Assembly: GCF_001463765.1 (NCBI RefSeq)
Contig: NZ_BBWK01000014.1
Coordinates: 62,001 to 126,000, forward strand
Origin: Aureimonas sp. AU4
GTDB taxonomy: Bacteria > Pseudomonadota > Alphaproteobacteria > Rhizobiales > Rhizobiaceae
Direction: 5' to 3'
Length of the DNA: 64,000 nt
Positions within the stretch are counted from its first letter, which is position 1. Each line of letters begins with the position of its first letter. The notes under the pieces are model-generated. The model was not told the DNA's origin. It saw nothing but the letters and a program-made list of their open reading frames with translations, and did no database searches. The translations under genes and the position numbers were made by a program. Below are positions 31,127-39,912 of this stretch, piece by piece.

Positions 31127-32125
31127 ATGCTGCGCTATCTCCTGTTCCGCCTCGTCACCATGGTCTCGACGCTCGCCGTCGCCAGCGTCCTGATCTTCAC
31201 GATCATCCAGCTGCCGCCCGGCGACTACCTGACCAACTATATCGGCGAGCTGCGCGCCGAGGGCGAAACGCAGGCCTACGAGAAGGTCGCCTTCCTGCGG
31301 GAGCAGTACGGCCTCGACCAGCCGCTCCCGGTCCAGTACCTCCGCTGGATCACAGGCTTCGTGCGGGGCGACTTCGGCTACTCGTTCGAATATGCCGCGC
31401 CCGTCTCGCAGGTGATCGGCGACCGGGTGTTCCTGACGCTCGTCCTGAACTTCGCGACCGTCCTCTTCGTGTATCTCGTTGCCTTTCCGCTCGGACTGTT
31501 CATCGCGCGGCGCAAGCACAGCTTCGCCGACCGCTCGCTGACGCTGGCCGGCTATCTCGGGCTGGCGACGCCCAACTTCCTGCTCGCGCTCGTCCTTCTC
31601 TACCTCGCCAACTGGCTGTTCGGCGTCTCGATCGGCGGCCTCATGGACCCCGCCTACGCGGAAGCCGACTGGTCGGCCGCAAAGATCGGCTCGGTGCTCG
31701 CCCATCTCGTGGTGCCGGTGGTGGTGATCGGCCTGTCGGGAACGGCGGCCATGATCCAGCGCCTGCGCGCCAACCTCCTCGACGAGCTGCGCCGCCCCTA
31801 TGTCGTGGCGGCGACCGCGCGGGGACTGTCGGACGGCTTCGTCCTGCGCAAATACGCGCTGCGCTCGGCGCTCAATCCGTTCGTCTCCGACATCGGCGAT
31901 CTCCTGCCGCAGATCGTGTCGGGCTCGGTGATCATCTCGGTGATCATGTCGCTGCCCACCACCGGGCCGATGCTCCTCTCCTCGCTGCGCAGCCAGGACA
32001 TGTATCTCGCCGGCTCCTTCCTGATGTTCCTGGCGATCCTGACCGTGGCGGGCATGCTCGTCTCCGACATCGCGCTGGCGCTGATCGACCCGCGCGTGCG
32101 CCTCACCGGGCAGCGCGCGTCGTGA
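31127..32125 (+). CDS. Peptide ABC permease, YejB/DppB type
   Basis: Inner-membrane permease of 332 residues with an N-terminal membrane helix (MLRYLLFRLVTMVSTLAVAS), the DppB-type periplasmic loop, and five further helices. The cytoplasmic coupling (EAA-like) loop is visible in PYVVAATARGLSDGFVLRKY ALRSALNPF. It starts 6 bases after the binding-protein stop and its stop overlaps the GTG of the second permease, forming one transport operon. Confidence 0.94.
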   Translation: MLRYLLFRLVTMVSTLAVASVLIFTIIQLPPGDYLTNYIGELRAEGETQAYEKVAFLREQYGLDQPLPVQYLRWITGFVRGDFGYSFEYAAPVSQVIGDRVFLTLVLNFATVLFVYLVAFPLGLFIARRKHSFADRSLTLAGYLGLATPNFLLALVLLYLANWLFGVSIGGLMDPAYAEADWSAAKIGSVLAHLVVPVVVIGLSGTAAMIQRLRANLLDELRRPYVVAATARGLSDGFVLRKYALRSALNPFVSDIGDLLPQIVSGSVIISVIMSLPTTGPMLLSSLRSQDMYLAGSFLMFLAILTVAGMLVSDIALALIDPRVRLTGQRAS

Positions 32126-33282
32126 GCGAGGCCGTCGTCCACTGGGTGTCGCAGAAGCCCTTCGATCCCGAGCGGCTTGCGGGCGAGCACACGAGCGTCA
32201 GCTCGGCCTATGCGCGCGCCTCGCAGCGCCGCCTCTTCTGGTGGCGCCTGCGCCGCCATCGCCTCGCGGTCCTGTCGCTGGTCTTCCTCGTGCTCGCCTA
32301 TCTCGTGGCCGCCGCGGCCGAGTTCGTCGCCCCGACCGGCGTCGCGACGCGCGACACGCGCCACATCTTCATGCCGCCGCAGGCGCTGCATCTCTTCCAC
32401 GAGGGGCGCTTCCTCGGGCCCTTCGTCTACGCGCGGGAGGGTTCGCTCGACATGGAGACGCTGCAGCGCCGCTACCGCGAGGACCGCACGAGGCCGCTGC
32501 CGCTGCGCTTCTTCTGCCGGGGCGAGCCCTACCGCTTCTGGAGCCTCGTCGAGGGCGAACGTCACCTCTACTGCGCGCCGGACGGGGGCACCGCCTTCCT
32601 GCTCGGCTCGGACCGGCTCGGGCGCGACATGCTCTCGCGGCTCGTTCACGGCGCGCGCATCTCGCTGACGATCGGCCTCGTCGGCGTCACGCTCACCATG
32701 GCGCTGGGTCTGCTCTTCGGGGGGCTCGCCGGATATCTCGGCGGCTGGGCCGACTTCTGGCTGGGGCGCGCGACCGAAATCCTGCGCTCGCTGCCGCACC
32801 TGCCGATCTGGTTGGCGCTCTCGGCGGCGCTGCCGGTGACGCTCGACCCGCTTCTCGTCTACTTCCTGATCACCGCGATCCTGGCCTTCCTGGAATGGCC
32901 GGGCCTGGCGCGGGCGGTGCGCTCGAAGCTCCTGTCCCTGCGCGAGGAGGACTTCGTGGCGGCGGCCGAGATGATGGGGGCGGGGCCGGCGCGCATCATC
33001 TCGCGCCATCTCCTGCCGAACTTCATGAGCCACATCGTGGTGTCGGCCGCGCTCGCCATCCCGACCATGATCCTGGCCGAGACGGCGCTGAGCTTCCTCG
33101 GCCTTGGCCTGCGCGCGCCGATCACGAGCTGGGGCGTGCTGCTCACCGAGGCGCAGAACATCGAGGCGGTGGTTCTCTACCCCTGGCTGCTTCTGCCCAT
33201 GGCGCCGGTCATGGCGACGGTGCTCGCCTTCTCGTTCCTGGGCGACGGCCTACGCGACGCGCTCGATCCCCTGTCGGACTAA
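32122..33282 (+). CDS. Peptide ABC permease, YejE/DppC type
   Basis: Second permease, 386 residues, started at GTG 32122 overlapping the previous stop (GTGA). A long cytoplasmic N terminus precedes TM1 (AVLSLVFLVLAYLVAAAAEF). About 110 periplasmic residues follow (to about 160), as in YejE. Then FLLGSDRLGRDMLSRLVHGA and the helices of the DppC family, with the coupling loop EEDFVAAAEMMGAGPARIIS. The last 33 bases overlap the 3' end of the convergent cyclase gene. Confidence 0.94.
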   Translation: MSEAVVHWVSQKPFDPERLAGEHTSVSSAYARASQRRLFWWRLRRHRLAVLSLVFLVLAYLVAAAAEFVAPTGVATRDTRHIFMPPQALHLFHEGRFLGPFVYAREGSLDMETLQRRYREDRTRPLPLRFFCRGEPYRFWSLVEGERHLYCAPDGGTAFLLGSDRLGRDMLSRLVHGARISLTIGLVGVTLTMALGLLFGGLAGYLGGWADFWLGRATEILRSLPHLPIWLALSAALPVTLDPLLVYFLITAILAFLEWPGLARAVRSKLLSLREEDFVAAAEMMGAGPARIISRHLLPNFMSHIVVSAALAIPTMILAETALSFLGLGLRAPITSWGVLLTEAQNIEAVVLYPWLLLPMAPVMATVLAFSFLGDGLRDALDPLSD

Positions 33283-34509
33283 GGACGCGGCACTCTCGCG
33301 CGGCAGGAGGCCGTGCAGCACCGTCTCGTGGTGGGTGCCGCGCAGCGTGAAGCGGCCGATCGGGCGCCACTGCGCGGGATCGCAGCGCGCGACGTCGTCG
33401 GTCGCGAGCACCGGAACGCCGAGGCGCTTGGTTTCCTTCTCGATGCGCTCCGCCTCGTTGACCGAGGGGCCGATCACCGAGAAGCTCAGCCGCTGGCGGA
33501 TGCCGATATTGCCGAGGCGCACGTCGCCCACGCACATGGCGATGCCGAACTCGATCGGCACCTCGCCCGCCGCCGCGCGCCGCCGGTTGACGACCTCGCG
33601 CGCCTCGCGCGCGGCCCTGGCCGCCGCGACCGCGCGCCGGCTCGCCTCCGCTTCCGAGGCCTCGCCGTCGCGGATCGGGAAGACCGCGAGCACCGCGTCG
33701 CCGATGAAGGCGAGAATTTCCCCGCCCGCCTCCACCGCCGCGCGGCCCGCGCAGTCGAAATAATCGTTGAGGAGGTGGAGGTAGCGGTCCTCGCCGAGAT
33801 CTTCGGCCAGGCCCGTCGAGTCGCGAAGATCCGAGAACCAGACGAGCGCCCGGACCTGGCTGCCGCTGCCGAGCCGTATGCGCCCGCTGAGCACCTCGTG
33901 CGCGACGGTAGGGCCGAGATAGGTGTCGGCGACGCTCGTGATGAGGCGCGGATAGATGTTGAGCTTGCACAGGAGCGCCATGTAGCGCTGCAGCTGGCGC
34001 AGCGTTTCCACGACCGTGTCGTGGAAGCCGCCCGGCGCGCGCGTCGCCCAGGTCACGTAGAGGCCTAGGTCGTCGGAGCGCAGCGGCAGCACCGAGCGCT
34101 CCGTGAACATCTCGTTCCGGAGGCCGATGAGGTCCGTGTAGCCCTCCGCGCGCAGCTCCTCGTAGAGATCGAAGGGCAGGGGACCGTGGCCGTCCAGGCG
34201 CGCGCGCATGAAGGTCTCGCGATGGTCCAACATCCACTTGATGGGACTGCGCAGCCACTCCTCCGAGTCCTCCTCCTGATGGGGGAAGCGGTTGGTGGAG
34301 ATGCCGTTCTGCGCCGTCCAGAGGACCGTCTCGGCCTCGAACAGGGGATGAAGCGTCGACCAGGCCATGCGGCAGCGGTCGATCGGGATGCCGACGTGGT
34401 TGAGCTTTCGCGCGAGCGCCTCCAGCATCACCTCGGGCGGCTTCTCGGCCAGCGCCTGGCGCAGGAGCCAGTCGCCGACCTCGAGGATCTTGGACGTGTT
34501 GAGCACCAT
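33250..34509 (-). CDS. Class III adenylate/guanylate cyclase
   Basis: A 419-residue soluble cyclase. The N-terminal ~200 residues are a sensor-like region of unknown fold (WLLRQALAEKPPEVMLEALA and a PAS-like middle). The C-terminal catalytic domain (about 215-405) has the first metal Asp in LVWFSDLRDSTGLAED, GGEILAFIGDAVLAVFPI with the second metal Asp, and the transition-state Asn and Arg in SVIGPSVNEAERIEKETKRL. All key catalytic residues appear intact, so it should make cAMP or cGMP. It is the last gene of a leftward cluster with a cNMP-binding protein and a metallo-hydrolase. It starts 8 bases after the hydrolase gene. Confidence 0.93.
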   Translation of the reverse strand: MVLNTSKILEVGDWLLRQALAEKPPEVMLEALARKLNHVGIPIDRCRMAWSTLHPLFEAETVLWTAQNGISTNRFPHQEEDSEEWLRSPIKWMLDHRETFMRARLDGHGPLPFDLYEELRAEGYTDLIGLRNEMFTERSVLPLRSDDLGLYVTWATRAPGGFHDTVVETLRQLQRYMALLCKLNIYPRLITSVADTYLGPTVAHEVLSGRIRLGSGSQVRALVWFSDLRDSTGLAEDLGEDRYLHLLNDYFDCAGRAAVEAGGEILAFIGDAVLAVFPIRDGEASEAEASRRAVAAARAAREAREVVNRRRAAAGEVPIEFGIAMCVGDVRLGNIGIRQRLSFSVIGPSVNEAERIEKETKRLGVPVLATDDVARCDPAQWRPIGRFTLRGTHHETVLHGLLPRESAASLVRQGIERVA

Positions 34510-34517
34510 GACAGCCT

Positions 34518-35381
34518 CTAGGCCGGCAGGCGGTCCGCCACGGGTGCGAGATCGAAGCGAAGGCCCGGTCGGCCGGCGACGGCGCCGGGGAAGGCGGCCT
34601 GCGCCTGCGCTTCGATCCGCGCCAGGTCGGCGTCGGACCGCTTGTGGGAATGATGGAACAGGACGAGCCGCTCGATGCCAGCCCGGCGGCAGAGGCGAAT
34701 CCCCTCCTCGTACGAGGAGTGTCCATACCCTTTGAAAAGCGGCATTTCCGCGTCGGTGTAGGTCGTGTCGTAGACGAGAAGGTCGGCGTCGTGGAGAAAG
34801 CGCTCCAGCGCCTCGTCGCGGCTTCCCGGCAGGTGCTCGTGGTCGGTCGCATAGACGAGCGAGCGACCGCCCGCCGCCGCGCGGTAGGCGACCGCGCCGT
34901 TGGGATGGCGCAAGGGCGCGGTCGCGACCGTGATGCCGGGCGCGGGATCTAGCCGGTCGCCCGGGCGAAAGGTGACGTAGTCGATCTCGGCCTTGAACTT
35001 CTCGAGGCCCACCGGATGGAAGGGGGGGCGGAGGAAGTCCGCCAGAAGCTCACGGCAGGTCTTGCCGTCCTGCATGTGCCCGGCGTGGATGCGGATACGG
35101 CAGGCGGGATCGTAGAAGGGCGCGAAGTAGGGCAGGCCCATCACGTGGTCGTAGTGGGCATGGCCGAGGAAGAGGTCGATCTCGCGCCGCTTCTCGGCAT
35201 GGATGCGGTTGCCGAGCGGCACGATGCCGGTGCCCGCGTCGAAGATCAGCATCCGCCCGCCGGCCTCGACCGAGACGCAGCAGGTCTTGGCGCCGAAGCG
35301 CGAGGGGTCGTCGGGGGCGACGGGAAGCGTTCCGCGCGCACCCCAGATCTCGAGCCGCAGGGCCGCGGGCTCGGCTGTCAC
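34518..35381 (-). CDS. Metallo-beta-lactamase-fold hydrolase
   Basis: A 287-residue MBL-fold hydrolase with the zinc motif LGHAHYDHVMGLPYF (HxHxDH), GAKTCCVSVEAGGRMLIFDA early in the fold, ATDHEHLPGS for the bridging Asp, and LFHHSHKRSD for the last His. This branch (RNase Z/PhnP/cyclic-phosphodiesterase-like) often cleaves phosphodiesters. Lying between a cyclase and a cNMP-binding protein, a cyclic-nucleotide phosphodiesterase role is a reasonable guess but unproven. Start at GTG 35381, overlapping the stop of the cNMP-binding gene (GTGA). Confidence 0.85.
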   Translation of the reverse strand: MTAEPAALRLEIWGARGTLPVAPDDPSRFGAKTCCVSVEAGGRMLIFDAGTGIVPLGNRIHAEKRREIDLFLGHAHYDHVMGLPYFAPFYDPACRIRIHAGHMQDGKTCRELLADFLRPPFHPVGLEKFKAEIDYVTFRPGDRLDPAPGITVATAPLRHPNGAVAYRAAAGGRSLVYATDHEHLPGSRDEALERFLHDADLLVYDTTYTDAEMPLFKGYGHSSYEEGIRLCRRAGIERLVLFHHSHKRSDADLARIEAQAQAAFPGAVAGRPGLRFDLAPVADRLPA

Positions 35382-35842
35382 GTGGGAAGGGCGGCCGCCG
35401 CGCGGGCCGCCACGAGCTCGGAGGAGGTGCGGTTCAGCCGCATCGCCATCTCGCGCAGCATGATGCGCGCCATCGAGGGGAAGGCGTCCAGCATGTCGGA
35501 CAGGCATTCCTTGCCGATGCGCAGCGTCGCGACGTCGGTCAGCGCGCGCACGCTGGCGGTGCGGGGGATGTCGCACAGGATGCCGATCTCGCCGACGATG
35601 TCGTTGCGGCCGAAGCGCGCCAGCTCGATGTCGCCGATCGGCGAACTCGCCAGCACCGCCACCTCGCCCGACAGGATCAGGTAGGCGCTGTCGCCCATGT
35701 CGCCCTGGTGGAACAGCGTGTCGCCCGCCGAGAAGCGCATCGCCTGAGAGGTGAAGGCGATCAGTTTCAGCCGGCTCGGCTCGATGCCCTGGAACAGGGG
35801 CACGCGCCGCAGGATCTCCACCTCGTCCGCAAGAAGGCTCAT
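35378..35842 (-). CDS. Stand-alone cyclic-nucleotide-binding protein
   Basis: A 154-residue protein consisting of one cNMP-binding domain (about 15-125) and a C-terminal helix, with no DNA-binding domain. The phosphate-binding cassette is canonical: VGEIGILCDIPRTASVRALT, with Glu and the Arg-Thr-Ala signature that contact the ribose and cyclic phosphate. It should be a cAMP/cGMP receptor, perhaps acting on the ABC protein encoded just upstream or on the cyclase. Coupled to the hydrolase gene by overlap. Confidence 0.92.
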   Translation of the reverse strand: MSLLADEVEILRRVPLFQGIEPSRLKLIAFTSQAMRFSAGDTLFHQGDMGDSAYLILSGEVAVLASSPIGDIELARFGRNDIVGEIGILCDIPRTASVRALTDVATLRIGKECLSDMLDAFPSMARIMLREMAMRLNRTSSELVAARAAAALPT

Positions 35843-35882
35843 GGCTGCTCAAGGCTCCGTCGCGACCGGCCGCCTCCGGCCG

Positions 35883-38597
35883 TCATCGCGCGTCCGCTGG
35901 TGACGATAGGATGGGCTCGCGCGACTTCGCAAGACCATCGTCCGCGACCCGTCCGCGCTCGAAACGCACGATGCGGTCGAAAGGTTCGCCCTGGCCCGGC
36001 GAGGAGGCGACCCAGAACAGGCCGAAGGGCCGCGCGGGATCAGCCGCGCGCTCCAGGACGGCGGCGACGATGCGGGCCTGCGTGTCGGCGTCGAGCGCCG
36101 ACAGGCACCGGTTGGCGACGAGGTAGTCGGGCGCCTTCAGGAGGGCGCGGGCGAGCGTCAGCTTCTGCTGCTGGCCGAGGCTGAGGCGCTTGGCGCCCGC
36201 GCCGAGATCGAACTCGAAGGCGGTGCGCAGCACCACCGCGCCGAGGTTCGACTCGCCGATCGTCTCGGCCAGGAGCTCGTCGATCCGCGCCGAGGCCTTG
36301 GGCGTTGCGTCCGCCACGCGCCCGAAGACGATGTTGTCCTGGAGCGTGGCGGCCGGGTTGAAGCTGTCCGGATCGTGGAACACCACGGTCTCGCGCACGA
36401 GCGGCGAGGCGATCTGGCGAAAGAGGGTCCGCGCCTCGACGACGCGCGCGCGCAGGCTCTCGTCCACGAGGCCGAGGCGGTAGCGCGGCTCGACATAGGA
36501 AAGGGCGAGGCGGATCAGCGAGCCCCGGTCCTCTCCGGTCTCGATCGGGCCGGTCGGCGTGCCGAGCCGCAGGACGAGCTGCCGGTAGAAGTCGATCTCG
36601 TCCGGCCGGATGATGTCCATGCGCCGCAGGAGGGGGTTGTCGGAGCCGATCTCGCCGAAGAGCTCGACGAGCGTGGTCGCGATCTGGAGGCCCATCGCGG
36701 CCAGCGTGTCGCCGAGGCCGGTCTGCTGCAGGACGCGCCGCGCGTCGGAGCGCACGAGAAGGCGGGTCGCCGCCGCCTCGTCCTCGCGCGAGGCCCCGAA
36801 CACGATGTTCTCGAGGATCGTCGCGTGGCGAAGGAAGCTGCCGGGGTCGAAGCGCTCCACCGCGCCGCCCAGGCCCTCCTCGGCGAGCCGCGCGGAAAAT
36901 AGCGCCCGGGCGGCCAGGACCCGCTCGCCGGCCTCGGGCGCATGGGCGTCTGGCACGCGCCCCGCCAGCCCCAGACGCCGGACGTCGCGCTTGAGGTCGA
37001 CGATCGCGATCGCCTCCTCGATCAGCGCGATCTCGCGGTCCGGCTGGGCGGGCAGGACGGAGCGGTCGACCCAGTCCTCGCGCGCGTCCAGCGTCGTGTT
37101 GCCCGAAGCCGCCGCCTCGTGCCGCATCTGTGCCTCGAGGCGCGTCTCGGGCGGATGCATGCCGGGCACGGGATAGTGCATCAAGGGGTAGAGCAGCGCC
37201 TCGCGCAGCGTCGACTGCGGGTAGTAGGGAGCAGCCTCCGCATAGGCGAGACGCCGGCCCGTCACCGCCTCCGGCCAGCTGGCGAGCGGGCGCCCGGCGA
37301 GCTCGATCTCGCCGGTGGCCGGAGGGGCAAGGCCCACCAACGCCTCGGCGACGCTTTCGGCGCCCTCGCCGAGCGGGCCGAGCGCGGCGACGCGCTCGCG
37401 CAAGGGGAGCTCCAGCGTCACGCCGCTCGCCAGAACGGCGCCCGTGTCGTCGCGGATCGTGGCGTCGAGAAGCCGGAACCCGCCCGCCAGCTTCGACACG
37501 CCCGCCGCGCCCGCCGCCTGCGCGGCCGGGTCGACGAGGCCGCCGATCTCGAACTGCTGGGCGACCTGCTCGTACTTCACGTCGACGTCGAGCCGCATCA
37601 GGTCCCAGTCGATCAGGTCCTTGAGCGGCGAGGGCAGCTCGCGATAGGCCGCGATCACCGCCACCAGCTCGCCGATGTCGATCTCGCCCTTGATCGCGAA
37701 GTAGCCGCCGAACATGTAGAAGATGAAGGGCGTCGCCTGGCTCAGGAAGTTGTTCAGGAATTTGACGAAGAACTTCCACTGGTAGATGTCGAAGCGGATC
37801 AGGAAGATCCGGCCGAGCTGCTCCGAGATGCGCGCCCGCACGATGTTCGACGTGTCGTTGGTGCGTATCGTGGGCATGGACTCGATGATCTCGCCGACCG
37901 TGCCGGCCAGGCGCCGCGCCGTCAGCTGCCGCTCGCGCCCCAAAATCAGGAGCCGGCGGCGCATGCGCGGGATCAACACGGCCTGGAACAGCGTCACGCC
38001 GAGCGCGATCGCCCCGAGCGTCCAGCTCTGCAGGAAGATGAAGACCATCGCCGTCAGGATCTGGCTGGCGAGGTAGAGCGGCTGGACGAAGGCGTCGCCG
38101 ATGAAGCCGCCGATCGGCTCCAGCTCGTCCTTGATCATGGAGGCGACCTCGGCGGGCCGCACGCGCCGGAACTGGCGGATCGGGAAGCGCAGCACCCGGT
38201 CCACCATCTCGTAGCGCATGCGCCGCAGCATGCGCTCGCCGAGTCGTCCCTTGTAGGTGTTGAGGTAGAACTTGAACGCGCCGTTCACGATCACGAAGAA
38301 CAGGAACAGCGTCGACAGGACGAACAGCGCTTCCATGCGCTGGAGGGACGTGCCGTCGAGGAGAACCAGATGGTCGGGCCCGCCGAGAAAGGCCGGCAGC
38401 GGGAGCGTCAGCGTGAAGTAGCGCAGGCTCGCGCCCGCGCCCTCGAAGCCCTCGCCCTGGATCGGTCCGTTGATGATGAGCTTGGGCAGGTTCAGGGACA
38501 GGAAGAGCGGGATGATGGAGAGAAGCACCACCACCAGCATCCAGATCTGTTCCCGGCGCGTGTGGCGCCAGACGTAGCGGTAGAGGGAGGTGGCCAT
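35883..38597 (-). CDS. Large ABC exporter-like protein with degenerate nucleotide-binding domain
   Basis: A 904-residue protein. The N-terminal ~330 residues are a type I exporter membrane domain (IWMLVVVLLSIIPLFLSLNL, ALFVLSTLFLFFVIVNGAFK and further helices). The C-terminal ~540 residues derive from an ABC ATPase but are twice the normal size and damaged. Walker A reads GPLGEGAES (no catalytic Lys), Walker B and glutamate are replaced in DYLVANRCLSALD, and the switch His is absent (LFWVASSPGQ). LSLGQQQK (signature) and the SALD D-loop remain. It contains three copies of a TLRENI-like segment (STLREALLYP, ATILENIVFG, ATLQDNIVFG). It heads the cNMP cluster. Start at ATG 38597; GTG 38627 adds 10 residues. 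Confidence 0.88.
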   Translation of the reverse strand: MATSLYRYVWRHTRREQIWMLVVVLLSIIPLFLSLNLPKLIINGPIQGEGFEGAGASLRYFTLTLPLPAFLGGPDHLVLLDGTSLQRMEALFVLSTLFLFFVIVNGAFKFYLNTYKGRLGERMLRRMRYEMVDRVLRFPIRQFRRVRPAEVASMIKDELEPIGGFIGDAFVQPLYLASQILTAMVFIFLQSWTLGAIALGVTLFQAVLIPRMRRRLLILGRERQLTARRLAGTVGEIIESMPTIRTNDTSNIVRARISEQLGRIFLIRFDIYQWKFFVKFLNNFLSQATPFIFYMFGGYFAIKGEIDIGELVAVIAAYRELPSPLKDLIDWDLMRLDVDVKYEQVAQQFEIGGLVDPAAQAAGAAGVSKLAGGFRLLDATIRDDTGAVLASGVTLELPLRERVAALGPLGEGAESVAEALVGLAPPATGEIELAGRPLASWPEAVTGRRLAYAEAAPYYPQSTLREALLYPLMHYPVPGMHPPETRLEAQMRHEAAASGNTTLDAREDWVDRSVLPAQPDREIALIEEAIAIVDLKRDVRRLGLAGRVPDAHAPEAGERVLAARALFSARLAEEGLGGAVERFDPGSFLRHATILENIVFGASREDEAAATRLLVRSDARRVLQQTGLGDTLAAMGLQIATTLVELFGEIGSDNPLLRRMDIIRPDEIDFYRQLVLRLGTPTGPIETGEDRGSLIRLALSYVEPRYRLGLVDESLRARVVEARTLFRQIASPLVRETVVFHDPDSFNPAATLQDNIVFGRVADATPKASARIDELLAETIGESNLGAVVLRTAFEFDLGAGAKRLSLGQQQKLTLARALLKAPDYLVANRCLSALDADTQARIVAAVLERAADPARPFGLFWVASSPGQGEPFDRIVRFERGRVADDGLAKSREPILSSPADAR

Positions 38598-38769
38598 GAA
38601 CGCTCGGCGCCGCTCCGGAATAGGCACGAGGACTTATTGGCCGGAGGAGCGCAGGAAGCGCCCGCCGCGTCAAGCGGAGAGCCGCCCCCGAGGCGCGGCG
38701 CTTGCGGGGCGGCGGGGGCCGCGTTAGGCCACGGGCGAACCCGTTTGGAAAACCGCGCGGCTCAAAGCG

Positions 38770-39912
38770 ATGCCATCCGTCCCGCCGGCGCTTCGCCCGC
38801 CGATCAGCTTCTACGCGCCCCTGAAGTCGCCGGACGATCCGGTGCCCTCGGGCGACCGCACGATGGCACGCCTGCTTCTCTCAGCGCTCGAGCGGGCGGG
38901 CTTCGCGCCGGAGGTGGCGAGCCGCTTCAGCGCCTTTTCCGGCGACGGCGCGGCGCAGGCCGAGCTCGCCGCCGCCGGGGCCGGGGAGGCGGAGCGGGTG
39001 GCGGGGGACCTTTCGGGCCGCCCCGTCGGCTCACGACCGCGCCTCTGGTTCACCTATCACAGCTACTACAAGGCGCCCGACCTCCTCGGCCCCGCCGTCT
39101 CGCGCCGGCTCGGCATCCCTTACGTTCTCGCTGAGGCCTCGCATGCCGACAAGCGCGCGGGCGGCCCCTTCGACATGTTTCATCGCAAGGCGACGGACGC
39201 GGCGCGGGCGGCCGACCTCCACCTCGTTCTTGCCCGCCGCGACGAAACGGCCCTGCGCCGCCTGCGGGGCGACGGGGAGGGGATCGTGTTCCTTCCGCCC
39301 TTCGTGGAGGAAGCCGGATCGGGCGAGCCCGCGCCCCTCTTCGCGGCGGGTCCGCTGCGCCTCGTGACGGTCGCCATGATGCGGCCGAGCGACAAGCTCC
39401 GTTCCTACCGGCTCCTTGCCGAGGCGCTGGCGCGCGCGCGCTGCTCTTGGAGGCTGGAGGTGGCCGGCGACGGTTCGGCGCGCGGCGAGGTGGAGGCGGC
39501 CTTCGCCGGTTTCGGAGAGCGCGTGCGCTTCCACGGCCTCGTCGCCGATCCCGTCCGGCTCGCCGCGCTGGTCGAGGGCGCCGACCTCCTTGTCTGGCCG
39601 GGTGTCAACGAGGCTTTCGGCATGACCTATCTGGAAGCCGCCCGACACGGGCGTCCGGCGCTCGCCATGCGCTACGGCGGCGTGCCGGACGTGGTGGAGG
39701 ACGACGTGTCGGGCCTTCTCGTCGAGCCGGAGGACGCCGGCGCCTACGCCGCCGCGCTGGATCGTCTGGCCGCGGACCGTGCCTGGCTCGCCCGGCTCGG
39801 GGCCGGCGCGCGGGAAAGGGTCCGGACGCTCCATGGCTTCGAGGCGGCCGCGCGGCGTTTGCGCGAAGCGCTCGCGCCGCTCCTGTCGCGAGGCGTCCCA
39901 TGCGCGTCCTGA
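38770..39912 (+). CDS. GT4-type glycosyltransferase
   Basis: A 380-residue retaining glycosyltransferase of the GT-B fold. The C-terminal half shows the GT4 pattern: LRLVTVAMMRPSDKLRSYRL, VEGADLLVWPGVNEAFGMTY with the E-x-F-G-x-x-x-x-E-A motif (NEAFGMTYLEA), and VEDDVSGLLVEPEDAGAYAA. The N-terminal half has the acceptor region WFTYHSYYKAPDLLGPAVSR. It is the first gene of a rightward polysaccharide unit and overlaps the next start by 13 bases. Donor and acceptor sugars cannot be read from sequence. Confidence 0.9.
   Translation: MPSVPPALRPPISFYAPLKSPDDPVPSGDRTMARLLLSALERAGFAPEVASRFSAFSGDGAAQAELAAAGAGEAERVAGDLSGRPVGSRPRLWFTYHSYYKAPDLLGPAVSRRLGIPYVLAEASHADKRAGGPFDMFHRKATDAARAADLHLVLARRDETALRRLRGDGEGIVFLPPFVEEAGSGEPAPLFAAGPLRLVTVAMMRPSDKLRSYRLLAEALARARCSWRLEVAGDGSARGEVEAAFAGFGERVRFHGLVADPVRLAALVEGADLLVWPGVNEAFGMTYLEAARHGRPALAMRYGGVPDVVEDDVSGLLVEPEDAGAYAAALDRLAADRAWLARLGAGARERVRTLHGFEAAARRLREALAPLLSRGVPCAS

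Noticed and set aside
28880-31705. A 941-residue minus-strand frame over the peptide transporter genes
   Set aside because: It spans three well-supported plus-strand transporter genes and has no recognisable domain.
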